Below, one piece after another: positions 63,811 through 64,000 of a stretch of 64,000 nt of DNA. This stretch comes from Planctomycetota bacterium (GTDB lineage: Bacteria; Planctomycetota; UBA1135; GCA-002748355). The position numbers were made by a program, and so were the translations under genes. How positions within the stretch are numbered: the stretch's first letter is position 1; each line of letters starts with the position of its first letter. The stretch lies in contig JALUUL010000070.1 of the NCBI GenBank assembly GCA_027021385.1, positions 31,051-95,050 of the forward strand, given 5' to 3'. The notes beneath the pieces are model-generated. The model made no database searches and had not been told where the DNA came from. It was given only the letters and a program-made list of their open reading frames with translations.

Positions 63811-63999
63811 TCAATCGGTCCGCCGCAAGGCGATCTGGAGATGGGCGGCGAGGCCGAGATAGGCCGGCCGGGCATGGACCCGGGTCTCCGCGGCCAGGAG
63901 GCGGCGGCGGAGTTCCCCGTCCTCGAGCCAGGATTCCTGGTCGCGCTGAACGAGACAGGTCTTGCCGATCAACGAAAGGACCTCGAAGCCGCTCTTCCG
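63811..63999 (-). CDS. C-terminal fragment, possibly a SAM-dependent methyltransferase (cut by window edge)
   Basis: 62 codons in one frame without interruption, from the window end to a TGA at 63811-63813: a beta strand and turn (KSGFEVLSLIGKTCLV) followed by a helical Arg/Leu-rich end (DGELRRRLLAAETRVH...LAAHLQIALRR). The GFEVLSLIGKT pattern resembles the last strands of class I methyltransferases. Weak evidence; the main domain is outside. Confidence 0.4.
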   Translation of the reverse strand, partial: RKSGFEVLSLIGKTCLVQRDQESWLEDGELRRRLLAAETRVHARPAYLGLAAHLQIALRRTD

Positions 64000-64000
64000 G

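Overview
The window is a GC-rich, gene-dense bacterial chromosome segment from a diderm. lpxD, a TonB-dependent receptor and a type II secretion secretin all require an outer membrane. Several features point to the Planctomycetota: ECF sigma factor / Ser-Thr kinase gene pairs, many lineage-type secreted proteins with signal peptides ending in A-Q, a DUF1573 protein beside a multihaem cytochrome, pectate-lyase-fold and SASA-type esterase proteins, and S1 and AspRS of ordinary bacterial type. This placement is an inference from gene content. No rRNA, tRNA, CRISPR array, insertion sequence or phage gene was recognised.

Layout. 1-250 holds the end of atpC. 319-6273 holds a membrane protein, aspS and a TonB receptor. 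6328-8568 has two paralogous secreted SASA (CE6-like) esterases. 8641-16843 is a seven-gene type II secretion operon (gspD-E-F-G-H-I-J, minus strand). 17088-23112 has a NhaD-type antiporter, a giant membrane/spermidine-synthase-like fusion and lpxD. 23109-24215 is a fusion of a threonylcarbamoyl-AMP synthase (Sua5) with a YwlE-like arginine-phosphatase domain. 24353-27820 is an overlapping run of histidine kinase, sigma-54 regulator, cmk and plsC. 27958-32142 is rpsA, a putative lipoprotein and tyrS. 32236-34101 is a secreted M28 peptidase. 34219-38196 is a tandem triplication of a secreted-protein gene with a period of exactly 1334 bp. 38207-40836 is a tetrahaem cytochrome with a DUF1573 lipoprotein. 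41149-43717 is a second two-component sigma-54 system. 43941-47098 is an ECF sigma / kinase-TPR pair.

47181-48329 is the most interesting locus. It is a secreted thioredoxin-fold protein whose first redox cysteine codon is replaced by an in-frame TGA (U-G-F-C), with a bacterial SECIS-like hairpin at the expected distance. It is probably an undescribed selenoprotein.

48370-54773 has secreted proteins, a pectate-lyase-fold enzyme, glyA, a FecR-like protein and a small membrane protein. 54850-58290 is clearly AT-richer than the rest and holds a secreted FG-GAP protein and a GT87-type membrane protein, so it looks like acquired DNA. 58282-61165 is a secreted hypothetical and a zincin-like lipoprotein. 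61430-63759 is an atypical protein kinase and a MATE exporter. The last bases hold the C-terminus of a possible methyltransferase.

The genes fit an organism that exports many proteins through type II secretion, handles polysaccharides (esterases, pectate-lyase fold, TonB uptake) and regulates through sigma-54 activators, an ECF factor and eukaryote-like kinases.
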